A stretch of DNA of 64,000 bases from Tethya wilhelma. Its lineage: Eukaryota; Porifera; Demospongiae; Tethyida; Tethyidae. Of the stretch, positions 25,443 through 38,700 are shown in pieces. Location of the stretch: assembly GCA_964030475.1 (NCBI GenBank), contig CAXIPT010000002.1, positions 13,567,169-13,631,168 of the forward strand. The letters run 5' to 3'. The notes under the pieces were generated by a model. The model was given only the letters and a program-made list of their open reading frames with translations. It did not search any database and was not told the DNA's origin. A program made the position numbers and the translations under genes. Numbering within the stretch: position 1 is the first letter of the stretch; every line of letters begins with the position of its first letter.

Positions 25443-26706
25443 TCACTCACTCACACCACACACACACACACAAGTACAACTGACTACACTATCCATCCAG
25501 TGATATATCTACACAACAGGAATCCACTCACTAACAAGCCATATTGTGCACCCACTGGCTGTCTTTAATGGAGAGAAGTTCATTAGAGCTGTGTCCTGTG
25601 ACAATCACTTGTCCCTCAATTATTAAAATTAAAATTAATAGTAAATTCATAATTTAGTTTATGCACATGGTGACTGAGAGTGTATTCACTAACAGTTACG
25701 TAGCTGGAGAGCAATAGAAGTCATTGGACTTGTCTTGAGGTAGACTACCACCACTGACCTACACTATACATGTAGTCATACAAGAGCTACTACTCACGTT
25801 GTACTAGACTGTCCAATCTTTCTGAAGCCACCTCCAAGTCATCCTGGAGCTTGTTCCTCTGGGACATCCTTTCCTCCTCATCGTTGCTGTCCACGAGGTT
25901 ACGAATGACAGTTTGAAGGAGGGAGCGCTATGTAGAGTGTGTGTGCCAATATATAATTCCTGTAAATATAGCTTTGCGAAAATTTCCATAAACTACTTGT
26001 GAGATGGGAGGATATATTTGACCTCAAGAGGCTAGGACAATTCCAGAGAATTGCCGACTACCTGTTTGGCATGAATTCCCTTTAAAGGTGTACAGTTAAA
26101 CAACTCTATCAGTTCTCATAGCACTATTAATATAGGTGTTTGTTGATTCACAGTTACTATTATACTATAGTGCAACTGTGTAGACTAGTCTTTAGAGGTA
26201 CAACAGCCTAGTACATTGTACTCATTTGGGACACAATCCATCGTAATACTCAGTCCCATGCACTTTGAAAGTGCTAGGTAAACAGTTACATTATACAGTG
26301 CCCTGGCACCTCTTCTCTACTCTTCTATACACTATAACTCATTCCAATCCACATTAAGCATTGTGTATCTATTGGGCTGGAGTGGGTGTGCCATAAAGTT
26401 ATTACAATTTCGCAACATGCATTTGGCACAACAATGGTCACCATATTTACACAGAGGACTGCGTCTCACTCAACACTCCCTACTAACCTGCCTCTCTCTA
26501 TAGCCCATTCCCAGGTCTGTGTCGCCGCCAAAACCCATTGAGAATGCTCCAGTCTTGCTGTAAGTCCGGTGGCCGAGTAGGGGGCTTGTGTTGTAGGACT
26601 CAAGTCGAGACGACATTCGAGACTTCTTATCCTCAAACTCCAGAGGCTGGGGCGATTTTTGCCTGTTTTGTCGGCGAGTAACTCTGTTCATTATTTGTTT
26701 GGCCAT
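15926..26706 (-). CDS. EXOC4: Exocyst complex component 4 (Sec8)
   Basis: About 25 small exons on the minus strand align in order with human EXOC4. The exocyst tethers secretory vesicles to the plasma membrane. Landmarks from the N-terminus are the first exon (26488-26706, [17 protein letters not shown]), [20 protein letters not shown] (about 24.9 kb), [18 protein letters not shown] (about 24.15 kb), HSVLLGHLQ (22.5 kb), [20 protein letters not shown] (21.55 kb), [11 protein letters not shown] (21.4 kb), [14 protein letters not shown] (18.6 kb), [15 protein letters not shown] (17.2 kb), [13 protein letters not shown] (17.0 kb) and [11 protein letters not shown] near the stop. Four exons between 18.75 and 21.32 kb are present twice. 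The start is head-to-head with the Abraxas gene, 224 bp away. Confidence 0.95.
17127..17163. repeat. (GT)n microsatellite in EXOC4 intron
   Basis: Uninterrupted GT dinucleotide run of about 37 bp. Confidence 0.95.
18750..20038 (-). repeat. EXOC4 four-exon duplication, copy 1 (3' copy)
   Basis: This 1.29-kb block contains four exons with their introns. In gene order they read [20 protein letters not shown] (about 19.9 kb), [19 protein letters not shown] (19.7 kb), [18 protein letters not shown] (19.55 kb) and [16 protein letters not shown] to DTLQQLFK (19195-19333). Introns and exons match copy 2 with scattered substitutions and small indels. Confidence 0.95.
18824..18867. repeat. Minisatellite (cactata/cactgta units)
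   Basis: Seven-base units tacacta and tacactg are repeated about six times. A shorter version sits at the matching position in the second copy of the block (about 20131-20160). Confidence 0.85.
20060..21324 (-). repeat. EXOC4 four-exon duplication, copy 2 (5' copy)
   Basis: Second copy of the four-exon block. Differences from copy 1 include ETFLE versus ENFLE in the second exon (ggtttcc versus gttttcc on +) and a missing run of about 10 bp in one intron. The block starts and ends in splice phase 1, so both copies could be joined in series without a frameshift, adding about 125 residues. Confidence 0.95.
21335..21371. repeat. (CA)n microsatellite
   Basis: CA run immediately beyond the end of the EXOC4 block copy 2. 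A shorter CA run (20042-20059) sits at the junction between the two copies. These simple repeats are candidate recombination or misassembly points. Confidence 0.95.
22213..22290 (-). repeat. tRNA-derived SINE-like sequence
   Basis: On the minus strand an A-box-like segment (taagctaggagagcatgg) is followed about 40 bases on by a B-box-like ggtttgaacccc. This resembles a tRNA head but no intact cloverleaf is evident. Lies in an EXOC4 intron. Confidence 0.5.
25395..25471. repeat. (CA)n / (ACTC)n microsatellite
   Basis: CA run of about 42 bp followed by ACTC repeats and more CA, in an EXOC4 intron. Confidence 0.95.
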
Positions 26707-26929
26707 TCTTCACCTGCAACTACGATGGCTGGCCTGGTGTTTTGAATGAACAAGTACTACTTTGAGCAAGCACTCCTCCAAGGCTTGTCTCAAACAATTG
26801 TATGGCTTCAATAATTGAAATTGTTCTAAATAAACGAAGTAGAATATATTTTCTTTCAAGCTGCTTCACCTTCACTTGACTTGTGACTTGGCAAGAAAAG
26901 CTGAATCACACAGACATCTTTGAAGAGGC
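26707..26929. promoter_or_regulatory. Bidirectional promoter region, EXOC4 / Abraxas
   Basis: Only 223 bp separate the two divergent start codons. No other ORF or repeat was seen, so both promoters must lie here or within the 5' ends. Inferred from layout. Confidence 0.5.
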
Positions 26930-29244
26930 ATGACTGTGAGTATAAGTGGCACTCTTCTAGCATCTCTCCTCTTTAAGCTGAAGAATGGCTCAGGAGATGC
27001 AGTGAGTTGGTTTGAGTGTAGTGACTTCTTGTGTCAGTATTTAATTCTCCTCAGGATGGTTTCTTCTTGGGTGAGGTACACAAGCACAGTGTAGAGAACA
27101 TCACTGACTCTCAGAGCTCAGGAATCAGAGAGGAAAAGAGACTCTGTATACATTCCTATGTCTACTTCAGGAAGAAATACAAGTGAGTCACTTCTGTGCA
27201 GCATGATGAATGCTGGTCCTCACACTTGTTAGTCATAGTATAAGTACACATCAAACATCTGGTGGTTCAAAACACTCTCATGTAGTCGTACATTCACACT
27301 TGTAGTGATACCTTAGTAACCTAGCCATGTCACGACAATGAATTCACACCACTCTAGATTTTACGACTACTTTGGGAGACCAGACCCAGACAAAATTGAA
27401 CGTGAGCTGGGAAGTCGTAGTGAGGTAAAGAGAGATTGTTTCTTGTTCTTTGTTGCTACAGTGTGTGTACATGTACAATTCTCTCTAGAGTGTGATAGGG
27501 TGGTTCTCATATCGCCGCAACTCTAGCCATCGTATGTCAATGAGAGAGAAGTCAGTGCACCAGAGACTAATGGACATGTTTGGAAACATCCACAAACAAG
27601 GTACAACTTGTGAGTGTAATCGCTCTGTTTTGGGAACAGCAAATCCCAGCTATTAAGTGTTGTGTGTGATTTAGAATGGGAATGAAGTGGGGCTAAGGCC
27701 TGGCGTAAATCTTGGTCAAGTATCATTTATTCATTATAATTACAAAAATATTATGCAGATTTCCTTTTTGGACTTATTAGTGACCAATTGGTAGAAAACT
27801 TTACTATTCATTCGACTGATTACTCCTTTTACAATTGGATAGGAAGGTATAATAATGCTATTCAATGTAAATAAGAGTACTATAAGATTCTTTCTTTGAT
27901 TTGCCTTTCTCCCTGCTTGCTTCCAGCTCCCCTCAGATTGTGGGTGTTGAGGTGATGAACCTTAGAGCTTCTGCCTCCATACCTTATCAGACAATGCCCA
28001 CCTCTCAACTACCAGCCACCCTCATCCACTACTCCAGTGTATTGGAAGAGCAGAGGTAAGTCTGTTGAGTCTGCAGTGACATCTATTACTGGCTCACAAG
28101 CTCAATGGTTGTTCCATGAAGTATTGTACATGTTTTAAAGTAACAATCAAGTGCTCACATGACCTGTGTACATGCTGCACATCGTTTATTTCAGATCCCA
28201 GTTCATGAACAGTGATAGTCACATGATTCAGGCACTAACTGTTGAAAATCTTTACAAGGCAGTACTAGAAAGACTAAAGGTAAACTTTACATGCAGTACA
28301 ATGTCTTATAAAGGTATGCATTCTGTTGAAGTGTAACCATCCTTAGCTTGCATAAATAACTGGTAAAAATCATCATTCCTAAATGTGCACCACTGATGTA
28401 CAATACCTAGCCTCATTCCCAAACCTGACAGGTAGGATCTGGCATGTACACCACTTGCACATGCTATGTCCATGTACATTGATGTCATTATTCAATTAGT
28501 GTACCTTGAACTCCAATGTATTGCGTTATAGGTGCTTTCAAGACCCGAAAATATCTAAAACTTATTTAGTGTCTGATAAAATAATAATGAACCCAACACC
28601 CCACAATAGACTGGAAAAAAAAACACGTCAGTGTACCACTTGCAGGCCTTTCCCTTTGGGCATGGGAATTAATGAGGCTACACAATACCATACAGATTGA
28701 ACAATACAAAGTATTATGGTTCTGATACTACGCAAATATGATTGTTGGCAAACTATTGATACATCAGTTGATTCTCATTGTTGTCAACACACATGATTTG
28801 TAGCCTTTGACAGAGGAGCTAATGAAATCAACTGATGAAGTTACTGCACTTGGAAAAGAGGTAGCTTCACTTCAGCAACAGGTAGACAGTGTCCGAGCGT
28901 CAGCAGAGGAAGAAAACAAGGAAGAAGAGGAACAAGCTGTTGCCAATAATTATTCTAAACCCAAAGAGCCACCGATGCTGATTAGTTTGGACAGTCCTAC
29001 TGATGAACAGAATGGCAGCACTTTAGCTCAAGCTCAAAACTTTGACACTGACAACCAGTCACTTCACCAGCCCTCAGACCTCCTTGGTGATGCTGTGGTG
29101 CTGTCTAACCCAATGCCAATTGATGTAACAGAAGGGGACATTCTTCAACCAGAAGTTCTTATGGCCTCTAATACTAATACAGCCACAGATTCTAAATATC
29201 CAAACAGTAACATGATCTTACAGCAATCACAAGAGCTCTTATAA
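26930..29244 (+). CDS. ABRAXAS: Abraxas family protein (BRISC/BRCA1-A scaffold)
   Basis: Eight exons join in frame: 26930-27001, 27055-27182, 27358-27424, 27489-27600, 27759-27846, 27927-28055, 28195-28279 and 28804-29244, giving about 373 residues. The N-terminus SISGTLLASLLFKLKNG, then GFFLGEVHKHSVENITDSQ and VIGWFSYRRNSSHRMSMREK match the MPN-minus domain of Abraxas 1/2, the catalytically inactive partner of the Lys63 deubiquitinase BRCC36. A coiled coil follows (EELMKSTDEVTALGKEVASL). The C-terminal tail ends SQELL without the SPxF BRCA1-binding motif of vertebrate ABRAXAS1. It therefore looks more like ABRAXAS2, the cytoplasmic BRISC scaffold. Its 3' end converges on SUPV3L1, 172 bp away. 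Confidence 0.93.
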
Positions 29245-29416
29245 TAATTATTGTTTGTTCTATAGCTACTAGCTTCGTTCATTTGATATTATATTATTAT
29301 TATCATAATATAAAGTCTTGTGTATGACCATAAAAATATATATAATTAAAATGTGTACGTATGAGTGAGTCATTTATATATATATACTATATTATTCTAG
29401 TACATCTGCATAATAA

Positions 29417-29736
29417 TTACTTTCTTCTCCGATGTCTTGCCTTTTCAGAGAATTTCCTCATGTCTTTCAGAACCTTTTGCTTGTGTTTGGACCAATCTTT
29501 TTTTCTATATATAGAGTATCAAACTATATACATGACAACATTGAACTCCTGACTGCATACATGTAAGTAAGCATAATGTGAGCGTACTGTAGTGGTGTTC
29601 TGTGCTTCTGAGGTGTTCTGGAACCTAACAGCTTTGAAAAGAGAATAGAATCTCCAATGATCTCTTCAATTTCATCTTGGATTTGATAGGCTTCATCAGG
29701 AGCTACAAATGTATCTGGAAATCGCATACTGGGTGC

Positions 29737-29773
<37 letters not shown>

Positions 29774-32700
29774 AATACCAATATCTTGTGGTAAAGGTCA
29801 TCAATAACAAATACCCAACAACATGACATTGTATAAACTTAAGTCGAATCTCGTAACATGTAGCATAGTGATATTTCAGGTGTGGGAGTTGTGTAAACAG
29901 TGAAAAATACTACTATAGTTAATTGTACCTTAGCCAGAGATACACATCAAGGATTTCGTGCTTTACTTCCATCTTGGCCAATTGTTCCACTGATTTTGCT
30001 AATATAGGAACACCATTCTTTAGTTTGAGCATCTCCTTTAGTGCTCCAGCACCCACTTCCTCATTGTTGGCAAAAGCCTTTGCAAACTGAATTCAATGTA
30101 CACATATTATGTGAACTTAGTCAATGCCAGAGTATAGCTCAATACAATACTATCCTTTAGGCTCATAGATAAGAAGGACTTAGCCTAAACCAGGGATATT
30201 GATCAGTAATTGTGTAACTATTGAAGATCAGAATCAGTTTACATACATAGCAGAGTGCTTTAACAGCCTCAGTCTTTCTGATATCAATAGGTGCTAGTGT
30301 AAAGCAGTAGAGGTCACTCATTTCCATCTCAATATTCTTCTGGCTTAGGGTCCTAGCCAGTTCCATCTGACAGTCTAGATCGCACAGAAAGTAGTTGCCG
30401 TCCAATTTAGCCATTTGAGTGAACAAAGACTGCATATTGAAAGAATGAAATATGTACATAATAATGTGTGTACAGTATAAAGTTACATTATACCACTACT
30501 TTCAACAGACTGTTCTCTACCCCACTCATTTGTGAGTGGCCATGCATAACACTGAGACACATCTCATACCACCCCACACATTTTCACATGATACATCAGT
30601 CTGGAGGACAATGCATGCCATGTTAATTGTATGCACACTGGTAGATTAAACAATCATAACCATGACGGCATACCAAGACTTCGTGTAGTTTTCCTTTCTT
30701 TAAGTGACTAGAGAACAATAGGATCTGTTCAAGACTAGGATAAATACCAGCTTGCTAGTGTAAAGAAAGAATTTCAAATACAATCAGTTATACACAATTA
30801 CATTCATGACCCTCACATCTGTGGCTTCTAGTGGTTGCTTCAAGAGAGTGTGCAACTGAAGCAAGTCATGTTCACGGAAGCTGCAGGAAAAACAAAACAA
30901 AGCATTTGCACCAGACTTAAAGCACAATTACACGTAATAATTATTATCATGTGGATAATAATTATTATTAAAATTAAATGCAGATATCATCCATCAGCTT
31001 TAAACCGTAAGCAATAGATTAGAAAACTATAAGCAATAGATTTTTGAGAGGCTTACGTTGTGACTTCTCCACAGGCATGATCTTTCCCATATCGACCAGC
31101 TCTGCCAGCTATCTGCTTGGCATGGCTAGAGCTAAGAGACTGCACTTCACCTGAAGCACCATCAAACTTTTTCAGGGTATGAAAAACCATTCGTCGAATA
31201 TTCCTGAGCATTAAGGTATAAACATGATCACTGTAGCGTCTAGTAGTAGCCCATTGTAACATACAACTATTATTACATCCCTGACAGAAACAAATTTGCA
31301 GATTTACTAGTTTTTGTGGATTATAATTTTCATGATTGTCTTGCTTGCCATGGTTACCGTACTTACTTACAGATTTTGCTTTTGGGAATTGCCACCAAAT
31401 CTAAATATTCCACCAAAATTGCTTCCCATAAAATAACGACAACATATAATTATGCGATATTCAAATGTGGCCACAGACAACACAACAGTAACTGTTACAT
31501 TCCTTATCTCACTGCAAATAATGATAAAATCATTACAACATTAATTTTTATAACTAGTAAAGACTGTGTACAAACTAAGCCCCAAAACATAAACACAGAT
31601 AAACTAATAGTATGTCAATGGATAGTAATAACATTCATTTTCATTCTTTTCCAGTTGGACAGTTGCATTCTCCTGGTTGGCCAATTGGACCACGGAGTCC
31701 ACTTGCACCAGGGTCCCCAGGAATGCCAGGCTCCCCTTGAGGACCAGGATCACCTTTCTGACCTGGAGATCCAACTCCGTCTCTCCCAGCAATGCCTGGC
31801 AGGCCTGACATGCCTTGCTCTCCAGCTGCTCCAGGTGCACCAGTTGCACCAGGCACACCACGTGGTCCGATATCACCTTTGCTACCACGTTCACCTGGGT
31901 CACCAGCCTCTCCACGAGGTCCAGGACCACCAGGGATTCCAATTGGACCACGTGAACCAGGATCACCAATTGCACCTGGAACTCCAGTCCCTCCAATCGC
32001 TCCTCTAACACCACGAGGGCCTCCTTCTCCAGTTACACCAATATCCCCTTTGGGTCCTACAATTCCAGGAGGGCCACGAGGACCAGTCACACCACGAGCA
32101 CCTGGTTTGCCAGGAGAACCATGTCGTCCATCTATACCATCAGTACCAGGCAGACCAACATCACCAGCTTCTCCAGGTCTTCCAACAATACCAGTCATTC
32201 CAGTTGGACCTCGAGGTCCAGGCCCACCGGGAGCACCTACTGGGCCAGAAGGACCGGGGGGACCAGGATGACCTTTGTCTCCATCAGTGCCATTGAAACC
32301 ACGTGGTCCAATTTCACCTTGTTCACCTTTACTACCAGTATCTCCTTTTTCTCCCATGTCACCCTTCTGTCCCATGGGACCAGTTGGTCCAGTAACTCCT
32401 TGATTTCCTGGAATTCCTTTTCGTCCATCCAAGCCTTGTGGTCCTTGCAGTCCATCTCTGCCAATATCTCCCTTTTCACCCTTTTGGCCTACAAGTCCCA
32501 TTGGTCCAATATCTCCTTTTTGGCCAGAATCACCTTTTTCTCCCGTTACACCAATTTCTCCTTTCATACCAAGATCACCACGATCTCCCTTTGAGCCCAT
32601 TTCACCTTTCATTCCAACACCAATATCTCCTTTTTCTCCCTTTTCTCCATCTGGGCCAATTGGCCCAATTGTACCAGGAATACCCTTTCTTCCAATAATC

Positions 32701-35700
32701 CCAGCAGGACCAGTTGGTCCAGCAGGACCTGGTGGTCCAGGTGGTCCAGGAGGTCCCTGAATACCTGGGGGTCCATCAGTACCATTATCACCAGGTTCAC
32801 CACGAGGACAGGTGCAAGGGCAAACAAATACCTCTTCTTCACGTTTTCTGCGAGTTTCATAATATGCATCTCGATTGACATAGTAAAGAGCAGAATCAGC
32901 AGATTGCTGGAATTTTATTTCGAGTGAAGCCAATTCCTTGTCTTGGTACTCCATGTCACTTTGCATCTTGGCAAAGTCTGCCTTCAGCTTAAACACAGTG
33001 TAGCCTAGTCCACCAATGAGACTGATGAGACCAAATAACAGAACTATAAGCATTACCAAGGCATAATCTTTGACATCCATTTTTTTCTTTGTAGTTTGAG
33101 TACCCTTCATTTGAAAGCAAATGTGTAAGGGAGCAACTTAAACGATGACTGAAATGACAAAAAGCAAAAGCCACAGTTACTGTAACAGCCTATCAATATA
33201 CGTGCATTAATAACCATAATAAATCATCACCTGTCATAGCAATTAGCATGGAAAATTACAATGATGGCATAGCGATGTGAAGGATCATTGATAATTAGAA
33301 TATCCTCCTCCACACAAAGAATAATCATGTACTAGCAATCTCAGAACAATGTGAGGTGGAGTTGCCATGTGCTCATAAAGGAAATGCAAAGACATAAGGA
33401 ACCAAACTGTACCCTAATTATGGCATGAGACTACATATAATTAACATGATCATTTAGGTGCAATATCAACCCAGTGCGCGTCTTTCGTTACACTGGGTAC
33501 AGGACAGTTTTATGATTATTTGTACATATGACAAAGATAGTATTATTTTCAACAACAGTAAATAAAATACACATTGCTACATATTATTATGCAACATCAT
33601 CCAATGCATTATACACACAATCACAGCAACAGAGCAATACATTACATTTCTGTACCAATTAAGAAAATGAAACTAACACTAAGTCTCTACAAGGCCATAG
33701 ACACAACATCAATGTACTAAGTTCACAAAACAATCAAACAGTGACAATCATTATGTTACTATTCCTTTCCAGTTGGACAGTTGCATTCTCCTGGTTGGCC
33801 AATTGGACCACGGAGTCCACTTGCACCAGGGTCCCCAGGAATGCCAGGCTCCCCTTGAGGACCAGGATCACCTTTCTGACCTGGAGATCCAACTCCATCT
33901 CTCCCAGCAATGCCTGGCAGGCCTGACATGCCTTGCTCTCCAGCTGCTCCAGGTGCACCAGTTGCACCAGGCACACCACGAGGTCCAATATCACCTTTGC
34001 TGCCACGTTCACCTGGGTCACCAGCCTCTCCACGAGGTCCAGGACCACCAGGGATTCCAATTGGGCCACGTGAACCAGGATCACCAATTGCACCTGGAAC
34101 TCCAGTCCCTCCAATCGCTCCTCTAACACCACGAGGGCCTCCTTCTCCAGTTACACCAATATCCCCTTTGGGCCCTACAATTCCAGGAGGGCCACGAGGA
34201 CCAGTCACACCACGAGCACCTGGTTTGCCAGGAGAACCATGTCGTCCATCTATACCATCAGTACCAGGCAGACCAACATCACCAGCTTCTCCAGGCCTTC
34301 CAACAATACCAGTCATTCCAGTTGGACCTCGAGGTCCAGGCCCACCGGGAGCACCTACTGGGCCAGAAGGACCGGGGGGACCAGGATGACCTTTGTCTCC
34401 ATCAGTGCCATTGAAACCACGTGGTCCAATTTCACCTTGTTCACCTTTACTACCAGTATCTCCTATTTCTCCCATTTCACCCTTTTGGCCAGGGTCTCCT
34501 TGAGGACCAAGAGGACCAACAATACCAATTGGACCAATATCTCCCTTTTCACCTTGATCTCCTTTAGGACCTGGTCGACCTTCTGGACCTACAACTCCCT
34601 GGTTTCCAGGAATTCCTTTACGTCCATCTAAGCCAGGAGGTCCTAGAGGTCCATCTCTGCCAATTTCTCCTTTTTGACCTTGAGGCCCAACTGGTCCATC
34701 ACCTCCAGGAGGTCCTGGAGGTCCATCATCACCAATATCACCTTTCTCACCAGGAGGACCTTCTGGTCCAACCTCTCCCTTTATTCCCTGTGGTCCTGGT
34801 GGACCATCAACTCCTATAAAGCCTTTGCGTCCAGGTGGGCCTACTGGTCCCTGTATGCCATCGCTACCATCATCACCACGTTCACCCTTTTCACCCATTG
34901 CTCCAGTATTTCCTATAGGACCAACATCTCCCTTAGGGCCAGGAGTACCAACAGGGCCAGGATCTCCTGTACCAGGAGGACCCTGTCGACCATCATCACC
35001 CTTAGGACCTGGAATGCCAGGAGTTCCAGGTACACCTTTTCTTCCAATAACACCAGCAGGACCAGTTGGTCCTTCTCGGCCACGTTCACCTGGTGGTCCA
35101 GGAGGTCCCTGAGGTCCTGGAGGACCTGGCTCCCCATCAGTACCATTATCACCAGGAAAACCACGTGGACAGGTGCAAGGGCAAACAAACACCTCATCCT
35201 CACGCTTTCTACGAGTTTCATAGTACGCATCTCGATTGACATAGTAAAGAGCAGAATCAGCAGATTGCTGGAATTTTATTTCCAGTGAAGCAAGTTCCTT
35301 GTCATAGTATTCATTGTCACTTTGCAACTTGGAAACGTCTGCCTTCAGTTTGAACACAGTGTAGCTCAGTCCACCAATGAGACTGATGAAACCAATGGAG
35401 ACGATGATAAGAAATACCATTCCATAATCCTTGAAGTCCATCTTTGCCATGACAAGAGTGTCTACATATGATAACTGGACACCAAGAAGACTCTCTTTGA
35501 GTACACCAATAATAAAAATGATTTACACAAAGTGGAGGGGGTTAATCGACCAACCTATTTTATGATCATCAATTTAGTCTACAACACGTAGATGAAAGAG
35601 ACTAATTTAATATACTGACATGGTAAATTACTACAGTGGTTACCCAATAATGGCAAATTTTAAGGTACATTGATTTGGAATGGTAAAAGTACACTCCTCA

Positions 35701-38700
35701 AAGTCTACAGCAACCAGTGCATTTAATAGCTCAGTAGTAAAAGCATTTGAGTAGAATTCAAATAGCAAGGATTCGAATCCAAGTTAGATCTCATGATTTT
35801 TCCTTTAATCTCTCACATTATATCTCAAGCTCCGACATATATAACTTGATTGTGTACATATAATATATAGTGTGGATTTCTTATACACTAACAAATAATA
35901 ATATTATGATATAGGTGTGCATGCAGGCTGAAGTAAACATATGCTGGCAAAGGCAGATATGGCTGTCAAGCTAAAGCAATCGACAAACAATAGTATCTTG
36001 TTGAAGCTCAGTGCCATTCATTATGTTAAGCATCAACATATCCATACACTTAAATGAATGTTGAACAATATAAGACATCTCTTCCTTATATTATTTGACA
36101 ATGATATGATTACTGAAACCATTTACAGAGTGCACTCTTGCATGCATGCCACCCACATGTAATCACTCTAGCATGGCCGCTGACACTCACACAGTAATAC
36201 AACAAAGAGACTGACAACTAGGACACAATCAGGCAAACTTATACAGTTTGGGAGACATATACTGTTATGAATAGTAGTGTCTATGAACTAGTTTCTATGA
36301 AGAGTAGTATGTGCTCCAATGCCAGTGGTAGAGAAGGTATGATACAGGTGCTCCTTTGCTGAGTCAGCACCAATTCAAATACACCTGATTGGAATTTAAT
36401 TAGAGCACGTGACCACAATGCTTTACAATGGATTTGATTGCATGTGCGTAAGTGCTGAGTTGGCAAAGGGGCAATTGTGTCTATCTCCTCTGGTTTAGTG
36501 ATATAAGAGTACTAGACTAATATTGAAAAGACTTGGACTCAAATCCCAACTACAACAGATCTCAAGATTTTTTCCAATGATTATGTGACATGTAGCAACA
36601 TTGACCCATTTAATTTACTGTGCTCAAACAATACCCAACTGAATGCTTGCTTCTCCAATTGTGAGCACCTTCATACTTTACTCATAGATTTTTAACAAAG
36701 TTGAGCAGCACATATGCACAGAGCATCCATAAATACAGTTTGGGTATGATGAGAGCAACTCTTTACTGACAAAATCCTATAATGAAGGCTAAAAACACTA
36801 TGGCGCGACAGTAGGTGTGTAAGGACTGCATTAACCTGATTTGATTAAAGGCTCCACAATCACAATGCAACATTGGCAATAAGGAATTCCAGCCAGTCAC
36901 TCATATCCATTTGTTTCAACACTTCAATGCAGTCATCCATTAGCCATACAAACACATCAACAGTTCATTGAGTGCAGTGGTATCTTTTCCAATAGTACCC
37001 ATGCCACACAACAGCCTTGCTCTTGGAAAGGCTATAGTTACATGTATACACTCCACCATAAAGAATCAGACTGGAACACACAACAGAATAGAACTGCCGT
37101 CGGATGTAGGTATCAATTGCATATCAAACAGTATCACAAAGTACTTACAGATTAAGCCCCATACCAATAGCATCAGTTGCTACGAGGACCGTATAGCCCA
37201 AGTCAGGATTGTTGAATAACTCAGCTTGAACCACACGAGTTGCTGTTGGGTTGAGAAGGGTATTCATCATTAGTTTAGGAGAAATATACATGTCATGGTT
37301 CATACACGGCAACATACCAGGTGGGAGCCCGCCATATATGACGGCACACTTGTGTGAGGTTTGGTTCTCTATCTGCTTTCGGATTTCGAAGATATTCTTC
37401 CTAGAGAATGTCACCACACAATCTCCCTGACGGATGTGCTTAAATGATCCACGTAAACTTCTTTTGAGGGGAACCAACGGAACCAAACGATTATAGTGAA
37501 TAATCTTTAATGTGAGGGTGAGAAGAAAAAATATAAATGACCATCACACACATTAAGACACACGTTTGAGACTACATTCGAGACTATATTCATTTGAAAT
37601 GAAAAACTACGTATCCTTGCTCAAGGAGGAAACACACTCTCACTGAGTTCACCTCAATCTCTTCTCCTGGCCGAGCCAGCTTTTGCACAAGCTCTATAGC
37701 TGATTGATCACCACACAGATGGACCTCCTTGGCTGGTAGCCCTGGAAACAGAAACAATACGGGAGTTGTACATTTTGAGCATATTTAAGTAGTGACCATT
37801 ACCCATCATCCTACCAAAAGATAGAGCATGAAGCAGTCTTTCAGCTACAAATATTGAGCAGACTAGTAAAGACATCATGTATTAATCTAACCAAGGAGTG
37901 CTCTTGTCCAGCCTCCACCTCTCTGCATGTCCTTTAGCATCTGTATCTCATCAATTACAGCTACATCATCTGTGTGTAGTTAGTACAGTATATACAATGG
38001 TCATACAGGATACACAGAGAATTGTACACATCATAATGTCAGGATATTATCACAAAGTCAAGTGGTTCTCATGTGATGAGATGTGCCCTATCTCAGTATA
38101 TAGGCTTCAGGTTTTAAGTGATCGATGCAAGAAAAATTAGATCAGTGAAAATTTTCTGATCTACAATATGCCAATGCATGATAGCGGCATAGACAGAGGG
38201 GGATCTAAAGGTATTAATGCAAGCTAAACATCACCTTTGAGATAGACTGACTAATTTAAAAAGTATTATTATTTGATGTTTTATTTTTCACAACCGCTCA
38301 AAGGCATACAAACGGAAAAGGTTGTGATGTCTACGACATGAACAGCCACTCACAGACTGAGCCGTCAGGATAGATGTTGGCCATCTCCACAGTGCATGAG
38401 ATATGAGAGGCAGGCTTGGTCTCATCCTCACTGGCAAACTGTGCCTCCTCTCCAGTCAATAGGTCACAAGGTACACCCTGAATGTACAAGAACCATGACA
38501 TAGATCAGGAAGCTCATCATCACATGTAGCAAAATTAAACACACAAAATTTAAAGATATGGTGATCTCTAAGATTAAAAATTAGTATCAAACATGCAAAA
38601 TTTACAAACAAGCAAAACTTATTAGCGGAAAAAATTTCTTATCTATTGCTAATTCATCTTTAGACGATGCAACTCACCTCCTTGTTTGATCTGTGGAAGA

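Larger units (their letters stand above)
35451..37140. other. Intronic stretch with SINE-like and MITE-like pieces
   Basis: Upstream of collagen B and still inside the SUPV3L1 intron. No exon was recognised. Two tRNA-like SINE heads and one fold-back element are annotated separately. The stretch must include the collagen B promoter if that gene has its own. Confidence 0.5.

Noticed and set aside
31792..35288. Long Pro/Ser-rich open frames on the + strand over the collagen genes
   Set aside because: They are antisense shadows of the Gly-X-Y repeats; the minus-strand frames have clear starts, a membrane helix and a furin site.
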